A stretch of DNA of 64,000 nucleotides from Pseudomonas pisciculturae (GTDB taxonomy: Bacteria > Pseudomonadota > Gammaproteobacteria > Pseudomonadales > Pseudomonadaceae): assembly GCF_015461805.1 (NCBI RefSeq), contig NZ_JACVZE010000001.1, positions 1,116,001 to 1,180,000 on the forward strand, given 5' to 3'. A model generated the notes under the pieces. It saw nothing but the letters and a program-made list of their open reading frames with translations, ran no database searches and had not been told where the DNA came from. The position numbers and the translations under genes are program-made. Of this stretch, positions 48,227 through 57,519 are shown piece after piece; the first letter of the stretch is position 1; each line of letters opens with the position of its first letter.

Positions 48227-49159
48227 ATGAGCATCAATCTTCCTTTGCCACTGCTGGGCGAAATGGCGACGTTTGTCAAAGTAGTGGAAACCGGCAGCTT
48301 TTCGCAGGCTGCCCGGCAGATGGGCGCTTCGCCTTCCGCGGTGAGCCGCAGCATCTCGCGCCTGGAAAAGGCCCTCGCCACGCGCCTGTTACAACGCACC
48401 ACGCGCAAACTGCGCCTGAGCGAGGGCGGTGAGGAGGTGTTCAAGCGTTGCCAGGAGATGGTCAATGCGGCGCGCTCGGTGATGGAGATCAGCGGCCAGT
48501 TCACCCATGAAGCTGAAGGCCTGGTGCGGGTCAGTGTGCCAAAGGCTGTGGGGCGCTTTGTGATCCATCCCCATATGCCGGAGTTCCTGCGGCGTTATCC
48601 CAAGGTGGATGTGCAGCTGATTCTTGAGGATCGGCCGGTGGATTTGATCGATGACAACCTGGACTTGATCCTGCGCATTTCCGACAGCCCGCCGCCAGGG
48701 CTGGTTGGGCGGCCGTTGTTTCCCATCGAGCATTTGCTGTGCGCGACACCGCAGTACCTGGCCGAGCACGGCACGCCCGAGCACCCTAATGATTTGTTAA
48801 ACCACAGCTGTATTTACCTGGGGGAAACCCCGGCGGATGCTCGCTGGAAATTCCGCCAGGCCGGCAAGACCGTCACGGTCGGCGTGCGCGGGCGGTATGC
48901 GGCGAATCACACCGGGGTGCGGCTGGATGCGGTGTTGCAGCACGTAGGGATTGGCAGCTTGCCGTACTTCACGGCGCGCCATGCGCTGGAGGCGGGGGAG
49001 GTGGTGCAGGTGTTGGGGCAGTGGGATTTTATTGCGTCGTACCATGGCGAGGTGTGGTTGTTGCATTCGCCGACGCGGTACTTGCCACCGAAGTTGCGGG
49101 TGTTTATCGATTATTTGGTGGAGTGCATGGCCAGGGAGCCGACATTGCGCCAGCGGTAG
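48227..49159 (+). CDS. LysR-family transcriptional regulator
   Basis: A 310-residue LysR regulator. The winged HTH lies at about 8-65 (MATFVKVVETGSFSQAARQM, SPSAVSRSISRLEKAL) and the effector domain at about 90-300. It belongs to the large group with GRFVIHPHMPEFLRRYPKVD after the hinge. The start at 48227 is preferred over an in-frame ATG at 48212, since neither has a strong ribosome site. Divergently oriented to the alanyl-tRNA editing gene, 89 bp apart, which is its most probable neighbour target if it acts locally. Confidence 0.88.
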   Translation: MSINLPLPLLGEMATFVKVVETGSFSQAARQMGASPSAVSRSISRLEKALATRLLQRTTRKLRLSEGGEEVFKRCQEMVNAARSVMEISGQFTHEAEGLVRVSVPKAVGRFVIHPHMPEFLRRYPKVDVQLILEDRPVDLIDDNLDLILRISDSPPPGLVGRPLFPIEHLLCATPQYLAEHGTPEHPNDLLNHSCIYLGETPADARWKFRQAGKTVTVGVRGRYAANHTGVRLDAVLQHVGIGSLPYFTARHALEAGEVVQVLGQWDFIASYHGEVWLLHSPTRYLPPKLRVFIDYLVECMAREPTLRQR

Positions 49160-49174
49160 GAATGCGGTGCAAAT

Positions 49175-49200
49175 GTGGGAGGGGGCTTGCCCCCTCCCAC
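49175..49200. repeat. Single REP-derived palindrome (collapsed REPIN)
   Basis: A perfect 26-base palindrome-like hairpin: GTGGGAGGGGGC, TT, GCCCCCTCCCAC. It looks like a REPIN whose inner halves and loop were deleted. It lies between the convergent LysR and PA2817-type genes. Confidence 0.8.
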
Positions 49201-49226
49201 ATTTAGATCCACAGTGTCCGTCAGGA

Positions 49227-49634
49227 TCAGTGCTTGCTCTGGTCATCCGGCATGGCCAGCAGCTGCTTTTCCTGGTTCCAGTCGAAGGGTTCGTCGTTTT
49301 GTTCAGCTTCGAAGCGACGTTCTTCCAGAGCCTGGTACAGGTCCAGCTCTTCGTCGGGCATGAAGTGCAGGCAGTCACCGCCAAAGAACCACAGCAGGTC
49401 GCGCGGCACCAGGTGGGCAATTTGCGGGTAACGCAGGATGACCTGACTCATCAGGTCCTGGCCCAGGTACTGGCTTTCGATCGGGTCGATAGGCAGCAGG
49501 GCGCGCAATTCGTCGAAACGCTCCAGGAACAGCAAATGGCTTTCCTCGGGAACCTGTTCGGCTTCGCCGACGGCAACCAGGATGCTGCGCAGGTGGTCGA
49601 GCAAGACGAGATGATCGGCAACGACGTTGGACAC
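49227..49634 (-). CDS. PA2817-type conserved protein
   Basis: A 135-residue acidic cytosolic protein matching, from memory, the PA2817 family found beside fadE in pseudomonads. Function unknown. It is predicted mostly helical, with no signal peptide or metal motif. The GTG start has AGAGGA about eight bases upstream. It lies downstream of fadE on the same strand but a strong terminator separates them, so it may have its own promoter. Confidence 0.8.
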   Translation of the reverse strand: MSNVVADHLVLLDHLRSILVAVGEAEQVPEESHLLFLERFDELRALLPIDPIESQYLGQDLMSQVILRYPQIAHLVPRDLLWFFGGDCLHFMPDEELDLYQALEERRFEAEQNDEPFDWNQEKQLLAMPDDQSKH

Positions 49635-49653
49635 GAGATAAGTCCTCTAAAGC

Positions 49654-49694
49654 AAAAACGGGCGCGAGAGTATATAGCTCACGCGCCCGTTTTT
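49654..49694 (-). terminator. Terminator between fadE and the PA2817-type gene
   Basis: AAAAACGGGCGCG (49654-49666) and CGCGCCCGTTTTT (49682-49694) form a 13-bp stem with a 15-base loop. A-run and T-run on both sides mean it can work on the - strand after fadE. Confidence 0.88.
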
Positions 49695-49709
49695 ATACGA
49701 CCGCTGGGA

Positions 49710-52157
49710 TCAGCGGATTTTACCCTCGGTATGGGCCAGCTCGTCCTTGCTGAAATCATCCACGTCGATCACCTTGCGCCGCGCTGCTTCGGCATCACGA
49801 AGGGTTTGCGCTTCGGCCGGTTGCAGCACGCCGGCCTGTAGTGCCGCATCGATGGCGTGCTCGCCGGCCGCCGGTTTGACCTGGCCGCTCTTGAGCGCGA
49901 CATGCAGTTTTTTCTGCAGCGGATGGCTGGCACCCAGCAAGTCGTAGGCATGTTGCAGGGCGCCTACCGGATCTTCGGCCGATTGCGGGCGGTAGCAGCC
50001 AGCCAGCAGCTCTTCCAGGGTAGGGTCGCCTTTGGCACGGCCGATCACCGCAGCCACTTCGGCATCCAGTGCGTCGGACGGCCCGGTGTGGCGACGACCG
50101 AACGGGAACACGATCACCCGTAGCAGGCAGCCCAGCACTTTGTTCGGGAAGTTGCTCAGCAGCTCGTCCAGCGCACGTTCGGATTGGCCGAGGCTTTCTT
50201 CCATGGCCCAGGCAAACAGCGGCTCCAGGTGGTCTGGAGAATCAAGGTCGTGATAACGCTTGAGCGCTGCAGAGGCCAGGTACATGTGGCTCAGCACATC
50301 CCCCAGGCGTGCCGACAAGCGTTCGCGGCGCTTCAACTCACCGCCCAGCAGCATCATGCTCAGGTCGGCCAGCAGGGCGAACGCCGCCGCCTGGCGGTTC
50401 AGCGCACGGAAGTAACCCTGGCTCAGGCGATTGCCCGGCGCTTTTTCGAAGTGGCCCACGCCCAGGTTCAATACCAGCGTGCTGGCAGCGTTGCTCACGG
50501 CAAAACCAATGTGCTGCATCAGCAGCCCATCGAATTCCTTGAGCGCCTGGTCATGGTCTTCACGCCCGGCCAGGGCCATTTCCTTGAGTACGAACGGATG
50601 GCAGCGAATGGCGCCCTGACCGAAGATCATCAGGTTGCGCGACAGGATATTCGCGCCTTCCACCGTAATGAAGATCGGCGCACCCTGCCAGCTACGGCCC
50701 AGGTAGTTGTTGGGGCCCATGATAATGCCCTTGCCGCCGTGCACATCCATGGCGTGGCTGATGCACTCGCGGCCGCGTTCGGTGAGGTGATACTTGAGGA
50801 TCGCCGACAGCACCGAGGGTTTCTCCCCCAGGTCCACTGCGTTGGCGGTGAGCATGCGCGCGCTGTCCATCAGCCAGGCATTGCCGCCGATGCGCGCCAA
50901 GGCTTCCTGAATACCCTCGAAAGCAGACAGCGGCACGTTGAACTGCTCGCGCACCTGGGCGTACTGGCCGGTCACCAGGCTGGTGAACTTGGCCGCGCCA
51001 GTGCCCACCGCAGGCAGGGAGATAGAACGGCCTACCGACAGGCAGTTCATCAGCATCATCCAGCCCTTGCCGAGCATTTCCTGGCCGCCGATCAGGAACT
51101 CCAGCGGGATGAACACATCCTTGCCGGAGTTGGGGCCGTTCATGAACGCAGCGCCCAAGGGCAGGTGGCGGCGGCCGATTTCGACGCCAGGGGTGTCGGT
51201 GGGGATCAGCGCCAGGCTGATGCCCAGGTCTTCCACATCGCCCAGCAGGTGGTCGGGGTCATGGGCCTTGAAGGCCAGGCCCAGCAGCGTCGCGACCGGG
51301 CCGAGGGTGATGTAGCGTTTTTCCCAGTTCAGGCGCAGGCCGAGGGTTTCCTTACCTTCCCATTCGCCTTTGCAGATCACGCCGGTGTCGGGCATGGCGC
51401 CGGCGTCTGAGCCGGCCAAGGGGCCGGTGAGGGCAAAGCACGGGATGTCATCGCCACGGGCCAGGCGCGGCAGGTAGTGGTTACGTTGTTCGTCGGTGCC
51501 GTAATGCAGCAGCAGCTCGGCCGGGCCGAGGGAGTTGGGCACCATCACGGTGGAGGCCAAATCGCCGCTACGGGTGGCGAGTTTCATTGCGACCTGAGAG
51601 TGGGCGTAGGCCGAGAAACCCTTGCCGCCATATTCCTTGGGGATGATCAGCGCGAAGAAGCCGTGGGTCTTGATGTGCTCCCATGCGGCGGGCGGCAGGT
51701 CCATGGCCTGGCCGATTTCCCAATCGCTGACCATCGCACAGAGTTCTTCGGTAGGGCCGTCGATGAAAGCCTGTTCTTCTTCGGTCAGTTTCACCTTGGG
51801 GTACGCGAGCAGCTTGTCCCAGTCCGGGCGACCGCTGAACAGTTCGCCGTCCCACCAGACGGTGCCAGCATCGATGGCGTCGCGCTCGGTTTCTGACATC
51901 GGCGGCAAGACTTTCTGGAACCAGCTGAACAGCGGCTTGGTGAAGTACTGGCGGCGCAGATCCGGCAGTAGCAGGGGCGCTGCGACAGCGGCCAGCAGCA
52001 CCCAGAAGATCACCAGCAACAGGCCCGGCGCGTGGCTCCAGACGCCCATCGCCAGCAGGTAGACGGCGACCACGCCCAAGGCGGGCAGGGGGGCGACGCG
52101 GCGGTGCGCCAGGTAGGCAATGCCGAGCACCAGAACCAGTATCCACAACAACAGCAT
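49710..52157 (-). CDS. fadE: Acyl-CoA dehydrogenase FadE (long membrane-associated form)
   Basis: First step of fatty acid beta-oxidation: FAD-dependent alpha,beta-dehydrogenation of acyl-CoA. The 815-residue protein is of the long E. coli FadE/YafH type. Two N-terminal hydrophobic segments are at about 2-40 and 45-65. The dehydrogenase core covers about 115-490 (IIPKEYGGKGFSAYAHSQ, GPLAGSDAGAMPD, MDVHGGKGIIMGPNNYLGRS), and a C-terminal DUF1974-like domain runs to the end. The ATG at 52157 is chosen because GGAGG lies seven bases before it. A TTG two codons earlier is too close. Divergent from the transglutaminase-like gene. Confidence 0.95.
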   Translation of the reverse strand: MLLLWILVLVLGIAYLAHRRVAPLPALGVVAVYLLAMGVWSHAPGLLLVIFWVLLAAVAAPLLLPDLRRQYFTKPLFSWFQKVLPPMSETERDAIDAGTVWWDGELFSGRPDWDKLLAYPKVKLTEEEQAFIDGPTEELCAMVSDWEIGQAMDLPPAAWEHIKTHGFFALIIPKEYGGKGFSAYAHSQVAMKLATRSGDLASTVMVPNSLGPAELLLHYGTDEQRNHYLPRLARGDDIPCFALTGPLAGSDAGAMPDTGVICKGEWEGKETLGLRLNWEKRYITLGPVATLLGLAFKAHDPDHLLGDVEDLGISLALIPTDTPGVEIGRRHLPLGAAFMNGPNSGKDVFIPLEFLIGGQEMLGKGWMMLMNCLSVGRSISLPAVGTGAAKFTSLVTGQYAQVREQFNVPLSAFEGIQEALARIGGNAWLMDSARMLTANAVDLGEKPSVLSAILKYHLTERGRECISHAMDVHGGKGIIMGPNNYLGRSWQGAPIFITVEGANILSRNLMIFGQGAIRCHPFVLKEMALAGREDHDQALKEFDGLLMQHIGFAVSNAASTLVLNLGVGHFEKAPGNRLSQGYFRALNRQAAAFALLADLSMMLLGGELKRRERLSARLGDVLSHMYLASAALKRYHDLDSPDHLEPLFAWAMEESLGQSERALDELLSNFPNKVLGCLLRVIVFPFGRRHTGPSDALDAEVAAVIGRAKGDPTLEELLAGCYRPQSAEDPVGALQHAYDLLGASHPLQKKLHVALKSGQVKPAAGEHAIDAALQAGVLQPAEAQTLRDAEAARRKVIDVDDFSKDELAHTEGKIR

Positions 52158-52314
52158 ATTCAATCCTCCGTGAAACCAAGGGCGAAACCACCCAGGAGCT
52201 TAGTCGGCATCCGAACAAGCGGGTGGTCAGGGTGTTACGAGATTTGGCTGATTCGTCGTTATCGGCGCGCCCGGCCTGTGGTTAGACTCCAGGCTTCCTT
52301 CGGAGATAACGCTC

Positions 52315-52974
52315 ATGGATACGTACTTGCGTCCCAGCCGCTTCATCGATAGTGACCACCCTGCGGTGGTGGAGTTCGCCGAAAAACACCGCGGTCCCAG
52401 CGCGGCCCCGCGTGACCAGGCAGTCAGTCTTTATTACGCCGTCCGTGAGGCGATTCGCTACAACCCTTACACCTTCAGTCGTGACCCAGGTACCTTGAGC
52501 GCCAGCTTTGCCCTGGCGGCCGGTGAAAGCTATTGCGTGCCCAAGGCCACCTTGCTCGCCGCTTGCGCTCGGCACTGCGGCATCCCGGCGCGTATCGGCC
52601 TGGCGGATGTACGTAATCATTTATCGACGCCACGCCTGATCACCTTGCTCAAAAGCGATGTGTTTGCCATGCACGGGTACACCGAGCTGTATCTGGATGG
52701 GCGTTGGGTCAAGGCCACTCCGGCGTTCAATCAGCAACTGTGCGAGCTGTTTGATGTGCCGCCTTTGGAATTCGACGGGATCAACGACAGCGTTTTCCAC
52801 GCGTTCAACCGCCAAGGCCAGCGATCGATGGAGTACGTGGTGGATCATGGGCAATTTCCTGACGTGCCCGAAGCGTTTTTCTTCGAGCATATCCGCCAGT
52901 GTTACCCGCATCTGTTCGCCGAAGACATGCCCGAATTACTGGGTGATATGCACACCGATTTAAGCCGAGCCTGA
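52315..52974 (+). CDS. Transglutaminase-like protein
   Basis: A 219-residue cytosolic protein with the transglutaminase-core fold. Cys74 lies in GESYCVPKATLLAACARHCG and His120 in AMHGYTELYLDGRW. The third catalytic residue, normally Asp after the Trp (W-x-x-x-D), is not at its usual place: the segment reads WVKATPAFN. The family is therefore probably a cysteine protease/amidase-like variant, or the Asp is elsewhere. Function unknown. It follows after the fadE promoter region and precedes the GST gene by 43 bp. Confidence 0.8.
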   Translation: MDTYLRPSRFIDSDHPAVVEFAEKHRGPSAAPRDQAVSLYYAVREAIRYNPYTFSRDPGTLSASFALAAGESYCVPKATLLAACARHCGIPARIGLADVRNHLSTPRLITLLKSDVFAMHGYTELYLDGRWVKATPAFNQQLCELFDVPPLEFDGINDSVFHAFNRQGQRSMEYVVDHGQFPDVPEAFFFEHIRQCYPHLFAEDMPELLGDMHTDLSRA

Positions 52975-53017
52975 ACCGGCGTATGCTGCTGCGCTCACCA
53001 AACCATAAGGCACGGTC

Positions 53018-53635
53018 ATGCTGAAAATCTGGGGTCGTAAAAATTCATCAAACGTCAGGAAGGCCCTGTGGTGCGCCGAAGAGCTCGGCCTGGACTATGA
53101 AGCAATTGATGCGGGCGGGGCTTTTGGTGTGGTCGACACGCCGCATTACCGGGCGTTGAACCCCAACGGGCGAGTGCCGATGATCGAAGACGGCGACTTC
53201 GTGTTGTGGGAGTCCAATACCATCGTGCGCTACCTGTGCGCCAAGCAAGGCTCCAGCTGGTACCCGACTGATCTTAAAGCGCGGGCCAGCGCGGAAAAAT
53301 GGATGGACTGGACCACCTCCACACTCGCCGAGCCCTTCAAGACGGTGTTCTGGGGCATCCTGCGCACCCCCGCAGAAAAACAGAACTGGGACAACATTCA
53401 CGCCGGGCGCCAAGCCTGTATCGATGCGCTGAGCACAGTAGACAAAGCCCTCGCCGAACAGCCGTATCTGTCGGGCAGCGAGATCGGTATCGGTGACATC
53501 CCTCTGGGCTGCTTTGCTTACGCGTGGTTTGAAATGCCTATCGAGCGGCCCGCAATGCCCCATCTAGAGGCCTGGTATCAGCGCCTGCAACAACGCCCGG
53601 CCTACCGCAAAGCGGTCATGACCGCGTTGACTTAA
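53018..53635 (+). CDS. Glutathione S-transferase family protein
   Basis: A 205-residue GST. The thioredoxin-like N-terminal domain (MLKIWGRKNSSNVRKALWC, NPNGRVPMIEDGDFVLWESN with the cis-Pro and glutathione gamma-Glu-binding Glu-Ser) is followed by the helical C-terminal domain. The Asn/Ser in RKNSSNVRK takes the place of the catalytic Tyr/Ser/Cys, as in beta/theta-like bacterial groups. Substrate unknown. Probably co-transcribed with the transglutaminase-like gene. Confidence 0.9.
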   Translation: MLKIWGRKNSSNVRKALWCAEELGLDYEAIDAGGAFGVVDTPHYRALNPNGRVPMIEDGDFVLWESNTIVRYLCAKQGSSWYPTDLKARASAEKWMDWTTSTLAEPFKTVFWGILRTPAEKQNWDNIHAGRQACIDALSTVDKALAEQPYLSGSEIGIGDIPLGCFAYAWFEMPIERPAMPHLEAWYQRLQQRPAYRKAVMTALT

Positions 53636-53769
53636 TACCCACTATTAATACGGGTGACTGTACTTGTGCGGCGCGGGCAAGCACCATGTTTGTCATGCGC
53701 CGCCGTTGAACTACCTGGGCTGCGTCCTCATCTACCCTTTCTATTCCCTTCTTTGGTGCGTATTCCGAT

Positions 53770-54702
53770 ATGAGTTCCGCTCTGTCCATCCGGCAGCTAA
53801 CCAAAACCTACGGCAACGGTTTCCAGGCCCTGAGTGGTATCGATCTGGACGTTGCCGAAGGTGATTTCTTCGCCTTGCTCGGCCCTAACGGTGCCGGCAA
53901 ATCCACCACCATCGGCATCCTCTCGACCCTGGTCAACAAGACCAGCGGTACGGTGAATATCTTTGGTCATGACCTGGACAAATCCCCGGCAGCGCTCAAG
54001 CGTTCCATCGGCGTGGTGCCCCAGGAATTCAATTTCAACCAGTTTGAAAAGACCTTCGACATCGTTGTGACCCAGGCGGGTTACTACGGCATCCCGGCGA
54101 AAATCGCCAAGGAGCGCGCCGAGCAATACCTGACCCAGTTGGGCCTGTGGGACAAGCGCGACGTGCCATCACGCTCACTGTCTGGCGGCATGAAGCGGCG
54201 CCTGATGATCGCCCGCGCACTGGTGCACGAGCCGCGCCTGCTGATTCTCGATGAGCCCACGGCTGGCGTGGACATCGAATTGCGTCGCTCGATGTGGGCC
54301 TTTCTCACCGAGTTGAACGAGAAGGGCATCACCATCATCCTCACCACCCACTACCTGGAAGAGGCTGAGCAGCTGTGCCGCAACATCGGCATCATCGACC
54401 ACGGCACCATCGTCGAGAACACCAGCATGCGTAACCTGCTGGGCCAGTTGCATGTGGAAACCTTTTTGCTCGATCTGAAGAACAACCTGTCGGTGCCGCC
54501 GCAACTGCTTGGCTACCCAAGCCGTCTGGTGGACAGCCACACGCTGGAAGTGCAGGTGGACAAAGCCATGGGCATCACCGCGCTGTTCACACAGCTGGCG
54601 ACCCAGAACATCGAAGTGCTGAGCCTGCGTAATAAAACCAATCGCCTTGAGGAGTTGTTCGTGTCCCTGGTGGAGAAAAATCTGGCCAAGGTGGCGTTAT
54701 GA
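53770..54702 (+). CDS. ABC-2 exporter ATP-binding subunit (YadG-like)
   Basis: A 310-residue ATPase with Walker A GPNGAGKST (38-46), Q-loop VVPQEF, signature LSGGMKRRL (137-145), Walker B LLILDEP (157-163) and H-loop TTHYLEEAE. A C-terminal domain of about 80 residues follows. It partners the membrane subunit that overlaps its 3' end by four bases. The pair corresponds to E. coli YadG-YadH in type, and the exported substrate is unknown. Confidence 0.94.
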   Translation: MSSALSIRQLTKTYGNGFQALSGIDLDVAEGDFFALLGPNGAGKSTTIGILSTLVNKTSGTVNIFGHDLDKSPAALKRSIGVVPQEFNFNQFEKTFDIVVTQAGYYGIPAKIAKERAEQYLTQLGLWDKRDVPSRSLSGGMKRRLMIARALVHEPRLLILDEPTAGVDIELRRSMWAFLTELNEKGITIILTTHYLEEAEQLCRNIGIIDHGTIVENTSMRNLLGQLHVETFLLDLKNNLSVPPQLLGYPSRLVDSHTLEVQVDKAMGITALFTQLATQNIEVLSLRNKTNRLEELFVSLVEKNLAKVAL

Positions 54703-55478
54703 GTTCTGAACTGCAACCCAACCTCGTCGCGCTGCACACCATCGTCTATCGCGAAGTGAAGCGCTTTACCCGCATCTGGCCGCAGACGTTGCTGCCGCCG
54801 GCGATCACCATGGTCTTGTACTTCGTGATCTTCGGTAACCTGATCGGCCGACAGATTGGCGACATGGGTGGCTTCACCTACATGGAGTACATCGTGCCGG
54901 GGCTGATCATGATGTCGGTGATCACCAACTCCTACGGCAACGTGGTATCGAGTTTCTTCGGCAGCAAGTTCCAGCGCTCTATCGAGGAGCTGATGGTGTC
55001 GCCGGTGTCGCCCCACACTATTTTGATCGGCTACACCTTGGGTGGCGTGCTGCGTGGGTTGATGGTCGGTGTGATCGTAACCTTGCTGTCGCTGTTCTTC
55101 ACCCACCTGCAGGTGCATCACCTGGGCGTCACCATTTTGGTGGTGGTGCTGACGGCGACGATCTTCTCGTTGCTGGGGTTTATCAACGCGGTGTTTGCAC
55201 GCAACTTCGATGATATTTCGATCATCCCGACGTTTGTGCTGACGCCGTTGACCTACTTGGGCGGGGTGTTCTACTCGATCTCGTTGCTGCCGCCGTTCTG
55301 GCAGACCGTGTCGCTGGCCAACCCGGTGCTGCATATGGTCAATGCGTTCCGCTACGGCATCCTGGGGGTGTCGGATATCAAGATCAGCGTGGCGATCACG
55401 TTTATGTTGGTGGCGACCGTTGTGCTGTATATCGGCTGCGCGAAGCTGCTGGTAAGTGGTCGCGGGATGCGCACCTAA
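54699..55478 (+). CDS. ABC-2 exporter permease subunit (YadH-like)
   Basis: A 259-residue integral membrane protein with six hydrophobic segments and the ABC-2 pattern (EELMVSPVSPHTILIGYTLG, and FVLTPLTYLGGVFYS in the fifth segment). It begins inside the ATPase stop codon region (ATGA). It forms a dimer with the ATPase dimer. Function as exporter of an unknown lipid, drug or polymer. No terminator is seen, but a REPIN follows 27 bp downstream. Confidence 0.93.
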   Translation: MSSELQPNLVALHTIVYREVKRFTRIWPQTLLPPAITMVLYFVIFGNLIGRQIGDMGGFTYMEYIVPGLIMMSVITNSYGNVVSSFFGSKFQRSIEELMVSPVSPHTILIGYTLGGVLRGLMVGVIVTLLSLFFTHLQVHHLGVTILVVVLTATIFSLLGFINAVFARNFDDISIIPTFVLTPLTYLGGVFYSISLLPPFWQTVSLANPVLHMVNAFRYGILGVSDIKISVAITFMLVATVVLYIGCAKLLVSGRGMRT

Positions 55479-55504
55479 CTTACTGAATGCATGCAGTAAA
55501 AAAT

Positions 55505-55591
55505 GTGGGAGGGGGCTTGCTCCCGATAGCGGTGGGTCAGTCAACTAAGTGGTGACTGACACTCCGCTATCGGGAGCAAGCCCCCTCCCAC
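55505..55591. repeat. REPIN, GCTTGCTCCCGAT subtype
   Basis: Left arm GTGGGAGGGGGCTTGCTCCC and right arm GGGAGCAAGCCCCCTCCCAC are perfect complements. The inner bases (GATAGCGG against CCGCTATC) continue the match. It lies between convergent ABC permease and TetR genes. Confidence 0.88.
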
Positions 55592-55612
55592 ATTTGGTTT
55601 TGTGTATAGGCT

Positions 55613-56152
55613 TTAGGTTTGCAGCGCCAATTCGATCAGGTCGTGGAGTTCCTCTACCTGCAACGGCGCACTCGCAAACAGAATCCTGAACACTGTCGGC
55701 GCCGCCAGTAGGTTGATCAGTCGGTCTACCGTGGGCGGCGAGCTGTCGGGGTAACGATCCACAATCACCTGCAACTGCCCACCAATCAGCGCCACGCAAT
55801 ACCCCGGCGTCTGGCTGCATTGCACGTCGCGCATCATGTTGCGCCCAGGCTCAGAACTCATCTCATCCAGGTACTGCTCGGCCCAGGCTTGCAGGTCGCC
55901 GCGCAGGCTGCCGGTATTGGCAGGCTCGCTGTCTGGGCGCATACGCGCCAGGGCCACGTCGGCGAGCAGCGCAGAAAGGTCGCCCCAGCGCCGGTAGATA
56001 GTCGATGGCGTGACGCCTGCGCGCGCCGCAATCATCGGCACGGTCACGCTGGATCGCTCATGGGCGTCCAGCAGTTCGCGCACCGCCAAATGGACGGATT
56101 CTTGTACCCGGGCACTACGGCCCCCCGGGCGGAGGCCTTCTTTTATCGCCAT
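55613..56152 (-). CDS. TetR-family transcriptional repressor
   Basis: A 179-residue TetR regulator. The HTH lies at about 30-58 (SSVTVPMIAARAGVTPSTIY, RRWGDLSALL) and the C-terminal ligand-binding domain is all-helical. It is divergent from the MFS pump gene with 91 bp between, the classic layout of a repressor controlling an efflux pump and itself. Confidence 0.9.
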   Translation of the reverse strand: MAIKEGLRPGGRSARVQESVHLAVRELLDAHERSSVTVPMIAARAGVTPSTIYRRWGDLSALLADVALARMRPDSEPANTGSLRGDLQAWAEQYLDEMSSEPGRNMMRDVQCSQTPGYCVALIGGQLQVIVDRYPDSSPPTVDRLINLLAAPTVFRILFASAPLQVEELHDLIELALQT

Positions 56153-56210
56153 GTTTGCGACCTTAACACAAAGAATTTGCTTTAAGCGCTGGCCAGTAGC
56201 ACACTCAGCA

Positions 56211-56229
56211 AAAGCAAAATATTAGCTTT
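56211..56229. promoter_or_regulatory. Candidate TetR operator before the MFS gene
   Basis: AAAGC (56211-56215) and GCTTT (56225-56229) are matching half-sites around AAAATATTA, which could also hold the -10. The short arms make this a weak call. Confidence 0.3.
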
Positions 56230-56243
56230 AGCGGAGCGTGCGC

Positions 56244-57428
56244 ATGCCCAGCAATACTTCCAACCGTTCCAGCCTGGTGTTCCTGGCGATCACGTTGCTG
56301 ACCTTCTTGGCGGCTTCCAGCGCGCCGACGCCGTTGTACCACTTGTATCAGGAGGGCCTGCATTTTTCCGCGGGCATGCTCACGCTGATCTTTGGTGTGT
56401 ACGCCATCAGCCTGTTGGCGGCGCTGCTGACGGTGGGCTCGCTGTCGGACCATCTCGGGCGCAAGCCGGTGATTTTCGCCGCCTTGGTCCTCGATATGCT
56501 GGCGATGCTGCTGTTTATCAATGAAGGCAGCGTGGCTTGGCTGATTGCTGCACGCACCGTGCAAGGTTTTGCGACCGGCATGGCGACTGCCGTGTTGGGG
56601 GCGGCGTTGCTCGACACCGATCGCCAGCAAGGCCCGCTGGTTAACAGCGTGGCACCTTTGCTGGGCATGGCCTGCGGCGCGATGGGCAGCAGTGTGCTGG
56701 TGGAGTTCGCACCACTGCCGACGCAATTGATCTACTGGGCGTTGTTCGGGCTGATGCTGGTGCAGGCTGTGTATGTGTGGCGCTTGCCGGAAACCGTAAG
56801 CCGCATTCCGGGTGCACTGGCTTCGTTGCGCCCGACCCTGCATGTACCGCCGCAGGCACGCCGGGCATTATGGTTGTCGTTGCCGGTGGACATTGCGGTG
56901 TGGGCGATGGGTGGGTTTTATCTGTCGCTGGCGCCTTCGCTGGTGCGGGCGGCGACCGGCTCCACGTCCAACCTGATCGGCGGCGGGCTGGTGGCAGTGC
57001 TGACGTTGAGCGGTGCGCTGATGATCTTCACTCTGCGCAATCGCGCGGCGGACAAAGTTTTGCGATTGGGCGCAAGCCTGCTGGCCGTGGGTGTGACGTT
57101 GATCCTGACGGCGGTGCACAGCGCCAGCCTACCGCTGTTTTTCATTGCCACGCTGATCGCGGGCAGTGGCTTTGGCGCTGGATTCCTGGGCGCGTTGCGC
57201 AGTGTCGTGCCACTGGCGTTGCCCCATGAACGGGCGGGGCTGATGTCGGCGTTTTATGTGCTGAGTTACTTGGCGTTTTGCCTGCCGTCATTGCTGGCGG
57301 GCAATCTGATCCGCAGTTTCGGTTTGATCGCCACCACCGATGGCTATGGCGTTGTGTTGATTGTGCTGTCCCTAAGTGCGCTGGCCGGTTTGCTTGTGCA
57401 GAGCTCCGCTTCCAAGGCTTATAGGTAA
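56244..57428 (+). CDS. MFS transporter
   Basis: A 394-residue major facilitator with twelve hydrophobic segments. The motif-A-like loop GSLSDHLGRKPVIFA follows TM2 and GRK is conserved. The start is the ATG at 56244 with GCGGAG seven bases upstream. A GTG two codons earlier overlaps that site. Divergent from the TetR gene, which suggests inducible drug or metabolite export. Confidence 0.9.
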   Translation: MPSNTSNRSSLVFLAITLLTFLAASSAPTPLYHLYQEGLHFSAGMLTLIFGVYAISLLAALLTVGSLSDHLGRKPVIFAALVLDMLAMLLFINEGSVAWLIAARTVQGFATGMATAVLGAALLDTDRQQGPLVNSVAPLLGMACGAMGSSVLVEFAPLPTQLIYWALFGLMLVQAVYVWRLPETVSRIPGALASLRPTLHVPPQARRALWLSLPVDIAVWAMGGFYLSLAPSLVRAATGSTSNLIGGGLVAVLTLSGALMIFTLRNRAADKVLRLGASLLAVGVTLILTAVHSASLPLFFIATLIAGSGFGAGFLGALRSVVPLALPHERAGLMSAFYVLSYLAFCLPSLLAGNLIRSFGLIATTDGYGVVLIVLSLSALAGLLVQSSASKAYR

Positions 57429-57519
57429 AACAGATAACAGTTAGAGAAATTACCCGTTATATAGATATTCGATCCGGTTCTATCATGGTCTCAACCTCAT
57501 GCGAGGAAGAGGATTACCC

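Noticed and set aside
53668..53703. GCGGCGC...GCGCCGC inverted repeat after the GST gene as a terminator
   Set aside because: Seven-base arms with a 22-base loop and no U-run. It may be chance in GC-rich DNA.
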